Shown: positions 1 to 11,929 of the stretch, in pieces
How positions within the stretch are numbered: position 1 is the stretch's first letter
How the letters are laid out: every line of letters starts with the position of its first letter
Origin: Neoarius graeffei
Taxonomy: Eukaryota > Chordata > Actinopteri > Siluriformes > Ariidae
Length of the DNA stretch: 64,000 nt
Assembly: GCF_027579695.1 (NCBI RefSeq)
Contig: NC_083574.1
Location: 44,594,559 to 44,658,558 of the forward strand
Direction of reading: 5' to 3'
Notes under the pieces: model-generated
What the model saw: the letters and a program-made list of their open reading frames with translations, nothing else
What the model was told of the DNA's origin: nothing
The model's database searches: none
Program-made: the position numbers and the translations under genes

Positions 1-615
1 GGTTGGCTGTTGTGAAGGGGTTTCTCTTCACCATGGAAATTATTCTGCGAGCATCCACCACTGTTGTCTTCTGTGGGCGTCCAGGTCTTTTTGCATTGAT
101 GAGTTCACCAGTGCTTTCTTTCTTTCTCAGGATGTACCAAACTGTACTGTAGATTTTGCCACTCCTAATATTGTAGCAATTTCTCGGATGGGTTTTTTCT
201 GTTTTCGCAGCTTAAGGATGGCTTGTTTCACCTGCATGGAGAGCTCCTTTGACCGCATATTTTCTTCACAGCAAAATCTTCCAAATGCAAGCACCACACC
301 TCAAATCAATTCCAGGCCTTTTATCTGCTTAATTGAGAATGACATAACGAAGGAATTGCCCACACCTGCCCATGAAATAGCCTTTGAGTCAATTGTCCAA
401 TTACTTTTGGCCCCTTTAAAAACAGGGTGGCACATGTTAAGGAGCTGAAACTCCTAAACCCTTCATCCAATTTTAATGTGGATACCCTCAAATGAAAGCT
501 GAAAGTCTGGACTTTATGTCCATGTCCATTATATAACTATAACTTGAATATGTTTCAGTAAACAGGTAAAAAACCAAAATTTGTGTCAGTGTCCAAATAT
601 ATATGGAACTAACTG
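1..615 (-). mobile_element. Tc1-like transposon, 5' part (family Tc1-A)
   Basis: The minus strand carries the 5' terminal repeat (starting CAGTTAGTTCCATATATA at 615) and the start of the transposase reading frame (HTH region), cut by the window start. The same family is complete at 34673-36714, and the two agree closely. A TA target dinucleotide lies at 616-617. The flank beyond it matches the uninterrupted ISL2EU-like copy near 57336-57350, where the sequence reads straight through ctcagcTAtggcc, so this Tc1 jumped into that element. Confidence 0.85.
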
Positions 616-617
616 TA

Positions 618-973
618 GCTGAGAGGGAGATACAAACCTTTCAACAAGTGATCACTGCAAACTCGAGCATGCTTCGACTCGGCTCCCTTCGATTTCAGTG
701 AGAGGTTCAAAAGCCACCTTTCTCGACATCTTTTTTGTGAAATCCTGTGTTCGTTCACCCTTTATTATTAGTTCACAGGGAACCCTGAAGAAACTTTTAT
801 CAATTTCACAGTTTGATCAATTCAAACAACCTAAAACAATGCAAGCGTAAGGCATTTTTCATCTGAGCAATGCACCTTCTCCGTACAAACACTGTCAACT
901 GAGCTTTGGTAGACCACCAGCTAAAGTTTTGAATAACTCATGAGGCGGATGTGACATCACGTGAAACCCAGCA
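618..973 (-). mobile_element. ISL2EU-like element fragment with THAP-domain exon
   Basis: On the minus strand, a terminus at 973 (TGCTGGGTTTCACGTGA, followed by AT on the plus strand) leads into the same THAP zinc-finger exon seen at 57130-57330. The copy is interrupted at its inner side by the Tc1 at 615. It is diverged and not coding-competent. Assignment to ISL2EU rests on the 2-bp AT duplication and the THAP exon of the longer copy. Confidence 0.6.
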
Positions 974-1146
974 ATACAGCTCACACAGACCATACACTGC
1001 TGGCTCTCCACATAAATAATCATTTAATAAATTTTAAAATATTGTAAAACTTCCACATTCTGTATGCATGTTTTATTTATTTGTTTGTTTTTGTTCTTAA
1101 ATGATCAGTTTCCATTGTAATTAAAAGAAAATCCTCCTGGAAAATG

Positions 1147-1508
1147 AGTGGCACGGTGGTGCAGGGGTTAACACTGTCACCTCACAACAAGTTGGTGCCT
1201 GGTTCGAACCTCTCGGCTGATTGGGGCCTTTGTGTGTGGAGTTTGCATGTTCTCCTTGTGCTTGTGTGGGTTTCCTCCAGGTGCTCTGGTCTCCTCTCAC
1301 CATCCAAAGACATGCAGATTAGGTCAACTGGCTGTTCTAAGTTGCCCATAGATGTGAGTGTGAATGTCTGTCTTAGCCCTGTGATAGTCTGGTGACCTGT
1401 CTGGGGTCTACCCTGCCTCACACCTAATGTCAGCTACCGTAGGATTGGCTCCAGCTCACCTGTGACCCTGAAGGGATAAGAGGTATAGAAAATGGATGAG
1501 TGAATAGA
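1147..1508 (+). mobile_element. V-SINE, old diverged copy
   Basis: A tRNA-like head (gtggcacggtggtgcagggg, B box ggttcgaacc) is followed by the conserved central V domain (gtttgcatgttctcc ... ccaaagacatgcag) and a LINE-related tail ending in atggatgag. It has many substitutions relative to the other copies, so it is an old insertion. Confidence 0.85.
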
Positions 1509-1827
1509 TGGCTGTTGTCAACTGTAGCCTAAATAAAGGTTTCTTAATTTGGGAAAGACATAATTTTTTTAAAAACATAGTTAGCAGTCATATTAAATAA
1601 AAGCTGGAAAGGCTGTCAGAAACAGGATGTCTGGTTCTGTCTGGAGTTGAATGCAGTAACAGTATGTCCTGAAAATTGTTGTTGTTGTTGTGAATAAAAA
1701 ATTACATTTCCAGTAGGACTGTTTTTTGAGTGTTTTCCAGCATTTCTAGGGCACAGTGGTAGGGCTAACATTAGAAAAGAAAAGAAAAAAAACCTTTCTG
1801 TATATGCCATGTCCATTTCTTCTGCTT

Positions 1828-2198
1828 CATCTCATCTCATTATCTCTAGCCGCTTTATCCTGTTCTACAGGGTCGCAGGCAAGCTGGAGCCTATCCCAGC
1901 TGACTACGGGCGAAAGGCGGGGTACACCCTGGACAAGTCGCCAGGTCATCACAGGGCTGACACATAGACACAGACAACCATTCACACTCACACCTATGGT
2001 CAATTTAGACTCACCAGTTAACCTAACCTGCATGTCTTTGGACTGTGGGGGAAACCGGAGCACCCGGAGGAAACCCACGCGGACACGGGGAGAACATGCA
2101 AACTCCGCACAGAAAGGCCCTCGCCGGCCACGGGGCTCGAACCCGGACCTTCTTGCTGTGAGGCGACAGTGCTAACCACTACACCACCGTGCCGCCCT
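1828..2198 (-). mobile_element. V-SINE, young copy with target duplication
   Basis: Full-length minus-strand SINE with tRNA-derived head, V domain and the 3' tail tctcattatctctagccgc. It is flanked by a 14-bp duplication, CATTTCTTCTGCTT, at 1814-1827 and 2199-2212. It is very similar to the other young copies. Confidence 0.93.
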
Positions 2199-2213
2199 CA
2201 TTTCTTCTGCTTT

Positions 2214-2400
2214 TTCAATTCAATTAATTTCAATTTTATTTGTCTAGTGCTTTTAACAATAGACATGGTCCCAAAGCAGCTTTCCCTTTAGCTCTAAACC
2301 CAAATACAAAACCAGATATGAATATTTTGGGAATTAAACAGACACAGATCATGGCATAGTGTTACACTTCTAGTTTGTACTAATAGATTTTTAATAGCCC
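2214..2400 (-). mobile_element. L2 LINE 3' tail fragment
   Basis: On the minus strand the sequence resembles the 3' end of the L2 at 50990-51090: an agctgctttg motif, then caatgt-like and ttgttaaaagc motifs, ending in short aattga-type repeats. There is no coding part. Confidence 0.6.
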
Positions 2401-3149
2401 TGGCCACTAATTTAATTTATTTGTGCACTTTTTTCTGTACTTATTTCTGCAAGCAACACAAATAATTTAAGTGTGAATAATTTCGATGGGTCGAGGCTTT
2501 GACTGTTATAATTTTTCAATAAGCTCAAAAGGTAAGTAAAGTGACACGTTGTTTACTTATAAGATAAAGCAGCCAAAGTAAATCTGATTTTGAACATTCC
2601 TGGAACAGTCTTGGTAACAACAACACAGTGACATCAGAATTCATCTAAAGTCTAATTTTCCACAGTGTCCATTTTTGAAATAGTTGACATGTATAGCACC
2701 TTGAAGAGTGTCAAAGAGTGGCTTTAAATTAATGGACACAAATGTAATTAAATTCACCAACTCCTGCAATGCTGTGGTTACTGTTGGTATTCCTGATGAT
2801 TTTGAAGGAGGAACGCATGAGTAAACATCAAATCATAAAAAACCCAGGAAGACAGAGTCATCTATCCCCCGTCCTATAGACCAATTATATACCAAGTTTC
2901 AAGATATTATTTGTCACATTTTTCAAGTTCTGCTGCAGGAAACCAACCCTACCTCTTTACACTGACCTCAGCAGCCCATGGCATAAACCCACCGGACCTT
3001 TGGTCCAGCCGAGCTAAAAATTACAATTTCTCACATTTCTTAGTATCAAAAGGCACATATACATTACTTAATCAACACATATACCAACTTTCAAGACCGT
3101 ACCGCTCATAGTTTTCAAGTTCTGCTCCGGAAACAAAACCTACCCCTAA
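2401..3149. other. AT-rich stretch, no gene recognised
   Basis: I see no exon, RNA gene or clear element ends here. Short ORFs have no recognisable similarity. The last bases are the TAA target copy of the next element. Confidence 0.4.
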
Positions 3150-3676
3150 AGGCCAATTTATGCTGACAACCCAGTCCTCGCAGACGGTGTCGCAGATAGT
3201 GTCTGCGTAGCCCCCCCACCTTCGCAGACGCTCTGCGCGCACCTCCCAAAAATTGTGACCACCGCAGAAGCCTCGCAGACAAGAGGGCTCTGATTGGTCC
3301 ACTCTACCCGCTGTACACGCACTTCCGCTTCCCTACTTTCCCGGTTTGTTTTGTTTTCACGACCGGCATTTTTAAAAACACGAGCGAAGATGGAGCAGCA
3401 TGAAGAGCGGTTGATTGAGGAAGTGAGGAAGTACGGACATCTATACGACTCCAGTTCTAGTCATTATAAAAAAAAAAGTTCTAGTTATTATAAGTAACCG
3501 GAGGATAAACAGTCCACTAACCATACCCACCAACTACTCCTAGCGACTTCGCGCTCCCTTGCGTTGTGGCGGTGAATAACATCGCGCACGCCTATTACTC
3601 CCCGCTCAACGATAAATTACAACTGTCTGCGAAAAGCTATCTGCGAAAGCCTTGTCGCAAGAGCATGCAGAGGCCT
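3150..3676 (+). mobile_element. PIF/Harbinger non-autonomous element with MADF/Myb-like ORF start
   Basis: A 527-bp element with terminal inverted repeats (AGGCCAATTTATGCTGAC at the left; gcatgcagaggcct at the right) and a 3-bp TAA duplication at 3147-3149 and 3677-3679. An ATG at 3390 opens a short frame (MEQHEERLIEEVRKYGHLYD) that resembles the start of the Myb/MADF DNA-binding protein of Harbinger transposons; it stops after a few more codons. The element is thus a deletion derivative keeping the 5' part of the second Harbinger gene. A second copy is at 7769-8302. Confidence 0.75.
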
Positions 3677-3689
3677 TAAGACTAACCTG

Positions 3690-4824
3690 AGAGACTGAAA
3701 TTGTTTCCATGGAAACATGAAAAATTAAAATTTCAAGACCACCAGTCTCAAGACCACTTTTTGAAGGTCTCGGTCTTGGAAAAGACCACATTTTTACTCT
3801 GGCTTGTCTCAGTCTCAAACATAAAGGACTCAGGACTTTATTTCAAGACCCATCAAGACCACAATTGCAGGGTTTCACTAAATGACCTGTGCATTTTTTG
3901 AAACTTGTTAACATCATTACTGTGATTGGATGTAAAACCTCCTGCTTCAAATGCAACCAATAACATGACTCATTGCTAATTTGAAATTTTTCTTCCTGTT
4001 AACAGCAGTCACCCCTCCCCCACCCCTTCACACACACTGATCTGGTCCTGGTTTTGATTCGGTCTCGCCCTGCCTTGGTCTTGGTCTTGACTTGATCTCA
4101 ACCCCTCAAAGTCTTGTGGTGCGTTCATGTGCTATGGGAATTATGGTAAATACCAAACGCCGACATGGAAAGCACACATGAACACCCCCTCTTGTGGTAT
4201 TTTCCACTGGGCAACTCGTAGAAAATTTTGATACACAAGTTGCCGAGATGAGATGAACTTTAACCTTTTCAACATGCCGGCGAGCGGTATGAACCAAGAA
4301 AGAAGTGGTTTTCACCTACGGAAAGCTGACTCTCACCTTTTAAACGAGTCATGTTATGTATATTATATTATTATAATATGTATATTATAGCCTAATACAA
4401 AATATTCTGTGGCTGTCCAAAGAACGCCAACAATGATCTAGATACTGGCTACTCTCATTGTGGCTACAGCCAAATTTCCAAAAACTGCGTGGCATTCAAT
4501 GTGTTAAGAAAATCTCTACTTGTCATGATCAGGAAATATTCAGCATTTTTTGACTTTTGATAACTCATATTCCTGCTGCAGCTGATGAACAAGGCAATCT
4601 ATAATTGTTTTAGCCAAATAACAGGCCTGATTCTGAATCTGGTCCACCATCTTTAATTTGTCAACGACAACAAAAGCATGTGAACACAACACACTGGTAA
4701 ATACCACTTCCCAACTGGAAAATATCATCTTCCCATAGCACATGAACACAGCATTGGTCTTGATACACTCTGATCTTGGTCATGACTTGATCTCGGTTTA
4801 GGTGGTTTTGACTACAACACTAGT
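3690..4824. mobile_element. Truncated hAT-like element remnant
   Basis: Sequence rich in 'agaccac' and 'ggtcttg' motifs ends with GACTACAACACTAG, the inverted form of the hAT-F terminus (CAGTGTTGTAGTC). The left terminus is not found, so the element is truncated. It is interrupted by the Harbinger-like insertion at 4117-4753. Confidence 0.45.
4117..4753. mobile_element. Harbinger-like MITE (family H), SINE-free copy
   Basis: A 637-bp element with inverted ends (TGGTGCGTTCATGTGC left; GCACATGAACACAGCA right) and a 3-bp TTG duplication at 4114-4116 and 4754-4756. It has no coding capacity. It is the uninterrupted counterpart of 10916-11929 and shows the empty site of the SINE found there. Confidence 0.75.
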
Positions 4825-5144
4825 GAATACCACAAGGAGTCATATGTGTATTTCCTCAACTCTTGGCTTGATATTCCATGCATAAGACTTCAGCACAGTC
4901 TCATCCAAGTCTGTGTTTCATTCTGCTTCCACATCCTTTTTGTTTTTTTCCCCTCTTAAATGCCATTACAGGCGGCACGGTGATGTAGTGGTTAGCGCTA
5001 GGGCTGCACAATTAATCGAATTTAATCGAAAATCGCGATTTTGGCTGCCACGATTCAATTAAATGAAAATCGCGATTTATTTCCATTTAAAATCCGAGCT
5101 CTGTTGCATATGATTAAGCACTTTTTGACCAGTACTCCGCCAAA

Positions 5145-5259
5145 CCATTAGGGGGCGAACCGACGCATGTAAGGTTTCATTACTCCGCCTAAATAAGCAA
5201 GCAAGCAAGCCTTAGGCGGAGTAATGAAACCTTACATGCGTCGGTTCGCCCCCTAATGG
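5145..5259. repeat. Perfect 48-bp inverted repeat (hairpin)
   Basis: The arms at 5145-5192 and 5212-5259 are exact reverse complements (48 of 48), separated by a 19-nt spacer containing tandem AAGC. The hairpin lies inside hAT-A. Perfect arms suggest a recent origin or template-directed correction. Confidence 0.95.
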
Positions 5260-5824
5260 CGTGAGAGTAGGTAGCAGATTGAGGTGAGAGAGAAAAGCTA
5301 ACTATGTCAGAACAGACTATTTAGCACTGGAGGCAATGCTGTGACCTGCCTTCGCTCTTGTTTAAAGCCAGAGCATGTTGATAGGCTGCTCTTTCTAGCT
5401 AAAAACTCGTAGGCCTCAGTATAATGCTATGTAATTGTTGCAACTGAGTTTTCAGTTCCTTCATCCTTTGGTAATTTCTTGGATAAATTTCATTTATTTG
5501 TCATTTGGAAATCAGAATTTCTCTTTTAAATTTCATTCTGCACTGAAAGCTGTTCATATCGTTTGTTTGAATTAGGGGTGGGTGATATGGCAAAAATGTC
5601 ATATCACGATTTTTTAACATAAAATCTCGGTTTCGATTTTTTATCACGATCTTCCATCGAAAAAAACAAACAAACAAAAAAAAAACCAAAAACAGGCATT
5701 TTGGGACTACAAACCTTTCTGAACAGATTTTAATTAATAGTAGCAATTTTGCATGTGCAAACATTATAAACACACTGATAACACTGATAAAGTGCACTAT
5801 TGGTTGTGAAGACAACAGCACTAT

Positions 5825-7081
5825 TGGCCCTTTTCCACTACCCTTTTTCAGCTCACTTCAGCTCGCTTCAGCTCACTTCAGCCCGACACGGCTCGCGTTT
5901 CGACTACCAAAAACCAGCACGACTCAGCTCGTTTCAGCCCTGCTTAGCCCCTAAAACTCGCACCGTTTTGGAGTGGGGCTGAAGCGAGCCAAGCCGTGCC
6001 GAGTGAGGTTGGGGGCGTGAGCAGACACTCCCCTGTGCACTGATTGGTGAGGAGGAGTGTCCTCACATGCCCACACACGACCCGCGAGCGCGCTGGGATC
6101 TGTAAACACCGCAAACCCGGAAGGAGAATAATTACGAATTACGAGAATTTCTGAAGCCTTATGCGCCTCGCCTCATCTATACGCTCTTGCCAGTATCTGT
6201 CCGCGTTGTCGGTGACAACAAGCCACAGCACCAAGACCAGCAACACTAACGACTCCATGTCCTCCATGTTTATTGTTTACTATCCGGGTCGTGAGACTAC
6301 CGCTTAAAAGCTCACTGAATCAGTGACATACAGAGCATCGTGGACGAGTTCGCGGAGCGCAAGGCTCGTCGTATGCCCTTCAAATAATGCGCGCAGTAGG
6401 CTATTGATGTTTTATTATGAGCCATGTACAGTATGTCGCCTAATGTTTTTTTGTTTCTGAGTTACATGTTCGTTTGAAGGACTTAATGTACAAAATAACA
6501 TAGTTGCACCCCGTAGTGTTGAAATTGGTAAACACAGTGCATTCAGTGAGGTTTGCACCGCCCTCCTTTTATTTCTGACTCTTCCTGTCACCGTTGCAAC
6601 CTCTGAGCGCTCATTCGTATGCCCTTCAAATAATGTGCGCAGTATAGGCTATTGCTGTTTTATCATGAGCCATGTACAGTATCCTAATGTTTTTTGTTTC
6701 TGAGTTACATGTCCGTTTGAAGGACTTGATGTACTAAATAACATAGTTGCACCCGGTAGTGCTGAAATTGGTAAACACCGCAGTTGCGGACATTTTGTAG
6801 CCTAAAATGATGTTATGATAAGCTTTAATAAAGGGCCCGGTCATTTGCCCCGCCCCCGGCCCGGCTCTGACTTGTTCCGCCACTGTCACTGATGTCACTG
6901 TTTGCGCTGCTTAACGACATCACGTGACGTCCACCCACTTTCGCTAACTCCACCCAATGTGTCCACCCACTTCCAGCCAGCACGGTTCAGCGCGGTTGTA
7001 GTCGAAATGCAACTCCAACAGCCCCGCTCAGCTCGACTCAGCACGGCACGGCTCAGCCGCGTTTGTAGTGGAAAAGCGGCA
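5825..7081. mobile_element. TIR element family G (TGGCCCTTTTCCACTAC), copy 1
   Basis: Inverted ends TGGCCCTTTTCCACTAC and GTAGTGGAAAAGCGGCA; the subterminal DNA is full of cagctc/cagcccg repeats. Flanks TAT and TAA are compatible with a 3-bp Harbinger-type duplication but do not match perfectly. It differs from copy 2 (12736-13418) by an insertion of about 0.58 kb carrying hAT transposase remnants. The superfamily is not certain. Confidence 0.7.
6311..6887 (+). pseudogene. hAT transposase C-terminal remnants, two tandem copies
   Basis: This insertion within copy 1 of family G is absent from copy 2. One frame at 6334-6387 reads SIVDEFAERKARRMPFK and a stop, like the end of ZMYM1-type hAT transposases. 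A second at 6553-6615 reads TLPVTVATSERSF, the conserved start of the hAT dimerisation domain. Roughly 165-bp direct repeats (about 6370-6537 and 6617-6787) follow each fragment and look like the same 3' untranslated region, so two differently deleted 3' ends lie in tandem. Confidence 0.65.
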
Positions 7082-7768
7082 TAAGTAAACATCACTCTGA
7101 TAAAGTGCATTCTTAGAATATAAAAAAGACAGTAAAATATGAAATGTTGAATAACACACAATCTTCGGTTATTTTGAAATGATTTAAGTATCAAAACACC
7201 AAATAGCTTTTTGAAAATGGTCCAGACTGGTGGTGGGGAGCAGGGCCGCTGACAGCTTTGGCTGGGCCCGGGACAAAATGGTCTGAATGGCCCCCCCGGG
7301 CCAACCCACACACACATCCTTTAACCGAACGCCATTAAATGTATTCCGTTACGCCCCAAGCCTGCATGCGACAGCCCCCGCAGTGCCTTCCTAAACTCGT
7401 GGATAGTCTACTATAATCACGCGATTGGGGTGCTCTTGAAGGAGCAGCGATGGACGGGGGATTTCGGGCAGGGCTGGGGGTGAGCATAGTATACTGTGCG
7501 TGCGTACTGTCCAGTGTGAAAAGCAGAGAAGAACACACCGCTCGAGAAATGTCGGGATATGATTGCGGGCTAATGTGAATATTCTTAGCTTCAATCAGAT
7601 ATATGAAACACAATGTTATTAAGCCGTTGTGGTTATGAAATGATTCAATGCCCTGTGCGTTTGATATGGTGTTCAGTGTGACTTGCTCTCCCCTCGTTTG
7701 TAACATGAATTGCGTGCCGCGCGCGGCTTGGTTGGGGTTACTTTACGGGGCTGGCAAAAGTTGGCTGT

Positions 7769-8302
7769 AGGCCAATTTATGCTGACAACCCAGTCCTCGC
7801 AGACGGTGTCGCAGATAGCGTCTGCGTAGCACCCCCACCTTCGCAGACGCTCTGCGCGCACCTCCCAAAAATTGTGACCACCGCAGAAGCCTCGCAGACA
7901 GCGTCGCAGACAAGAGGGCTCTGATTGGTCCACTCTACATCCGCTGTACATGCACTTCCGCTTCCCTACTTTCCCGGTTTGGTTTGTTTTCACGACCGGC
8001 ATTTTTAAAAACACGAGCGAAGATGGAGCAGCATGAAGAGTGGTTGATTGAGGAAGTACGGACATCTATATGACTCCAGTTCTAGTCATTATAAAAAAAA
8101 AAAGTTCTAGTCATTATAAGTAACCGGAGGATAAACAGTCCACTAACCACACCCACCAACTACTCCTAGCGACTTCGCGCCCCCTTGCGTTGTGCCGGTG
8201 AATAACATCGCGCACGCCTATTACTCCCCACTCAACAATAAATTACAACTGTCTGCGAAAAGCTATCTGCGAAAGCCTTGTCGCAAGAGCATGCAGAGGC
8301 CT
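7769..8302 (+). mobile_element. PIF/Harbinger MITE with MADF-like ORF start, copy 2
   Basis: Near-identical to 3150-3676, with the same inverted ends and the same interrupted MEQHEE... frame. It carries a small extra gcgtcgcagac repeat. A clean 3-bp duplication is not visible at this copy. Confidence 0.72.
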
Positions 8303-8475
8303 TCAGTCTTACCTGTAGGGTGACCACCGACATGAGTCTGTAAGTTAGGACACTTGTGTCCAAAAGTGAGGACAAAGGCCCTAAAGTTAGGACACCGTCG
8401 CGTTACGGGGGGGTAAGAAAAACTTATAAAAAAAACGTATGAAGTCAATATATATTTATTAACTTGGAACACCTA

Positions 8476-9300
8476 CACTGACAGTCAATGAAAATGTCCA
8501 GGTGACATTTATGAAAATAATTTTATTCATAAGCTATGAAATCATGTACTAGAAGCTTACAGATCAATATACTGACATTTAACTCGAGATGAATAAACAA
8601 AAAATCACAATTGTTGTGAGCTTTGATAATGTACAGTCCGAACAAAATGGATACCCTGTAATTGGAAAGTTGCAGCTTCACTACCGAGTATTGTCCCCAC
8701 CAACAGCAATACAAGCCATCAGTCTGCGACGCATACTGCGTATCAAACAGCGAATCCTGTCTTGTGGAATGGCCTGCCACTCCTCTTGAAGAGCCTGGAT
8801 CAGTTGACCTCTGTTCATGGGACGAGGAACACGGTTCTGGATCTGAACACCAAGGTGATCCCATAAATGCTCAATGGGATTGAGATCAGGTGAATACGCA
8901 GGCCATGGCAGGGTTTGGACATTCAATCGACGCCCAACTTCTGAAAAACTTAGGCCGGCTTGCACCATGCCGAGGGCCCGCCATCTGTCATCTGGATTTA
9001 ACCGTGGCATCTTGGACATAAGGAATACAAAAGTCGGCTTTTTCATGGCCTTAATAAAGGCTATCCAACCCATCCTTTCAACCGTGTACAAATTTTTGTT
9101 TTTCTCCAAAACAGCACTTTGAGCTGATTCCTAAAGACCACTCCCTGAAGACTATTGAAAAATGTTTGGATTGAGGAGAACTCATTAATGACTTCTGTGC
9201 ACGCTATTCAATAGAAACATCTCAAAACAAACATTTCCCCAACTCCGTATTGCATAATATGTTGAATTATTGACCTGGACTTTTTCATTGACTGCCAGTG
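8476..9300 (-). mobile_element. Internally deleted Tc1-like element, 825 bp
   Basis: Inverted ends CACTGACAGTCAATGAAAA and ttttcattgactgccagtg abut TA at both sides. The minus-strand ORF (8681-9109) begins with a transposase-like HTH (MPRLNPDDRWRALGMVQAGL) and joins directly to the C-terminal catalytic piece containing SPDLNPIEHLWD. The first two catalytic aspartates are missing. The frame stays open across the deletion, giving a 142-codon protein without a catalytic core. Confidence 0.88.
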
Positions 9301-9445
9301 TATCAAAAAGAGAAATGTGGAAAATGATGGTCAAGACCATGTCAACAAGAAACAAAACATCACTGTAAAGTCACTGTAAAGAGTTGTGTCCATCTATAGA
9401 CACTGAAAAAACAGTCTTTGCCATGCCATAGGCCAACATATTTAT

Positions 9446-9821
9446 CTCATTCATCTCATCTCATTATCTCTAGCCGCTTTATCCTTCTACAGGGTCGCAG
9501 GCAAGCTGGAGCCTATCCCAGCTGACTACGGGCGAAAGGCGGGGTACACCCTGGACAAGTCGCCAGGTCATCACAGGGCTGACACATAGACACAGACAAC
9601 CATTCACACTCACACCTACGGTCAATTTAGAGTCACCAGTTAACCTAACCTGCATGTCTTTGGGCTGTGGGGGAAACCAGAGCACCCGGAGGAAACCCAC
9701 GCGGACACGGGGAGAACATGCAAACTCCACACAGAAAGGCCCTCACCGGCCCCGGGGCTTGAACCCAGGACCTTCTTGCTGTGAGGCGACAGCGCTAACC
9801 ACTACACCACCGTGCCGCCCC
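9446..9821 (-). mobile_element. V-SINE with 13-bp duplication
   Basis: Full-length copy of the young subfamily, flanked by CCAACATATTTAT at 9433-9445 and 9822-9834. Inserted in element D. Confidence 0.93.
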
Positions 9822-10915
9822 CCAACATATTTATTCACTTGAAAATGACCATCAAAAAGAAAAAAATATGAAAAATCGAAAAATGAGTCAAGAAACATGT
9901 AGGCCTACTGTCATTTAGCCTACTATACTGGCCTTGGCTTATCCACAGGAACTAAACTAAAAACAAAACATTGTTGTGTTCATTTATGCTCATCCAAAAA
10001 ATATCAAAAAGAAAAACATGAAAAATGACAGTCAACCATGTCATTTACATTCGGCCTATAACCAGGGGCGCCGCTAGGGGGGGGGAAGTTAGGACGATTC
10101 TAAGGGCCTGGCACTGACAGGGGGGCCCTGTGAGGGATATTAATATTATTTTAATAGTATTGCCTTGTGTAAGTTTTTGAAATAAAATATTTCATTTCAT
10201 CTGTTAAAATATGCAAATTATACATGGTTATGATTTGCTATAACATTTTTCTTGAATTATTTATGATATTGTCATTTCACCCCTCCACCCTTTTTACTAA
10301 TGGTACAGTCTGATTCTGGGAGCAGGATTAGCGCAGTTTAGAGCAGCTGGCAGTTTCTCTCTGAGCGCAGCAGAGGTGAACATTCTAGAAGTTGCTAAGC
10401 AGGAGCAGGTGTGATAAATTATGAAGTCCGGATATCACACTGTGTGTGTGAAAAAAAAAAATCACCTTTTTTCATAGGTATCTTTATTGTATAATTAAGT
10501 CTAGATGTTTTGCCATTGTTCATGTGTGGATTTGTTGATATTGTTAAGTATTTAACTTTAATATTTTGCACATTAGCTGTGGTCAGAGATATCATTGCTA
10601 TTGTTCATGTGTGGATTTATTGATACTGTTGCTAAGTATTTAACTTGAATATTTGAACATTTGCTGTGTTTTCTAATAAATGTGTGATGCCTAAAAGAAA
10701 CCAAAAACACTTAGTGGATTTCTTGCAGTGCACTCTGTAATTGTATCAAAAAACTAGTGTAGTTATTCATCAAGGCAGACATTTGATCACATACAATAAG
10801 TCAATAAATGGAGGAAACAAAGGAATACATTTTGTAATCCTGATTATTGATGATGTTTGCTGGAGGGCTCTGGAGTATCCATAATGTGCATACAGAATGT
10901 TATAATGGTGCGTTC

Positions 10916-11929
10916 ATGTGCTATGGGAATTATGGTAAATACCAAACACCGACATGGAAAGCACACATGAACGCCCCCTCTTGTGGTATTTTCCACTGGG
11001 CAACTCGTAGAAAATTTTGATACACGAGTTGCCGAGATAGGGCGGCATGGTGGTGTAGTGGTTAGCGCTGTCGCCTCACAGCAAGAAGGTCCTGGGTTCG
11101 AGCCCCGGGGCCGGCAAGGGCCTTTCTGTGTGGAGTTTGCATGTTCTCCCCGTGTCAGCGTGGGTTTCCTCCGGGTGCTCCGGTTTCCCCCACAGTCCAA
11201 AGACATGCAGGTTAGGTTAACTGGTGACTCTAAATTGACCGTAGGTGTGAATGTGAGTGTGAATGGTTGTCTGTGTCTATGTGTCAGCCCTGTGATGACC
11301 TGGCGACTTGTCCAGGGTGTACCCCGCCTTTCGCCCGTAGTCAGCTTGCCTGCGACCCTGTAGAAGGATAAAGCGGCTAGAGATGATGAGATGAGTTGCC
11401 GAGATGAGATGAACTTTAACCTTTTCAACATGGCGGCGAGCGGTACAAGACTAGTTTATGAACCAAGAAAGAAGTGGTTTTCACCTACGGAAAGCTGACT
11501 CTCACCTTTTAAACGAGTCATGTTATGTATATTATATTATTATAATATGTATATTATAGCCTAATACAAAATATTCTGTGGCTGTCCAAAGAACGCCAAC
11601 AATGATCTAGATACTGGCTACTCTCATTGTGGCTACAGCCAAATTTCCAAAAACTGCGTGGCATTCAATGTGTTAAGAAAATCTCTACTTGTCATGATCA
11701 GGAAATATTCAGCATTATTTACCTTTTGACTTTTGATAACTCATATTCCTGCTGCAGCTGATGAACAAGGCAATCTATAATTGTTTTAGCCAAATAACAG
11801 GCCTGATTCTGAATCTGGTCCACCATCTTTAATTTGTCAACAACAACAAAAGCATGTGAACACAACACACTGGTAAATACCACTTCCCAACTGGAAAATA
11901 TCATCTTCCCATAGCACATGAACGCAGCA
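10916..11929. mobile_element. Harbinger-like MITE family H, copy 2 (nest level 7)
   Basis: Ends TGGTGCGTTCATGTGC and GCACATGAACGCAGCA with a 3-bp duplication TAA at 10913-10915 and 11930-11932. It is collinear with 4117-4753 except for the V-SINE at 11039-11392 and small indels. Confidence 0.85.
11039..11392 (+). mobile_element. V-SINE (nest level 8, innermost)
   Basis: Flanked by GAGTTGCCGAGAT at 11026-11038 and 11393-11405. The paralogous element at 4117-4753 has this motif once, so the empty site is present in the same window. Confidence 0.95.

Noticed and set aside
1147-1220. tRNA gene from the A- and B-box motifs
   Set aside because: This and similar hits are SINE heads lacking a proper acceptor stem and anticodon arm.
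8316-8323. Perfect 8-bp hAT duplication for element D
   Set aside because: The flanks CTTACCTG and CACCTGGC share only ACCTG out of register, so I do not claim it.
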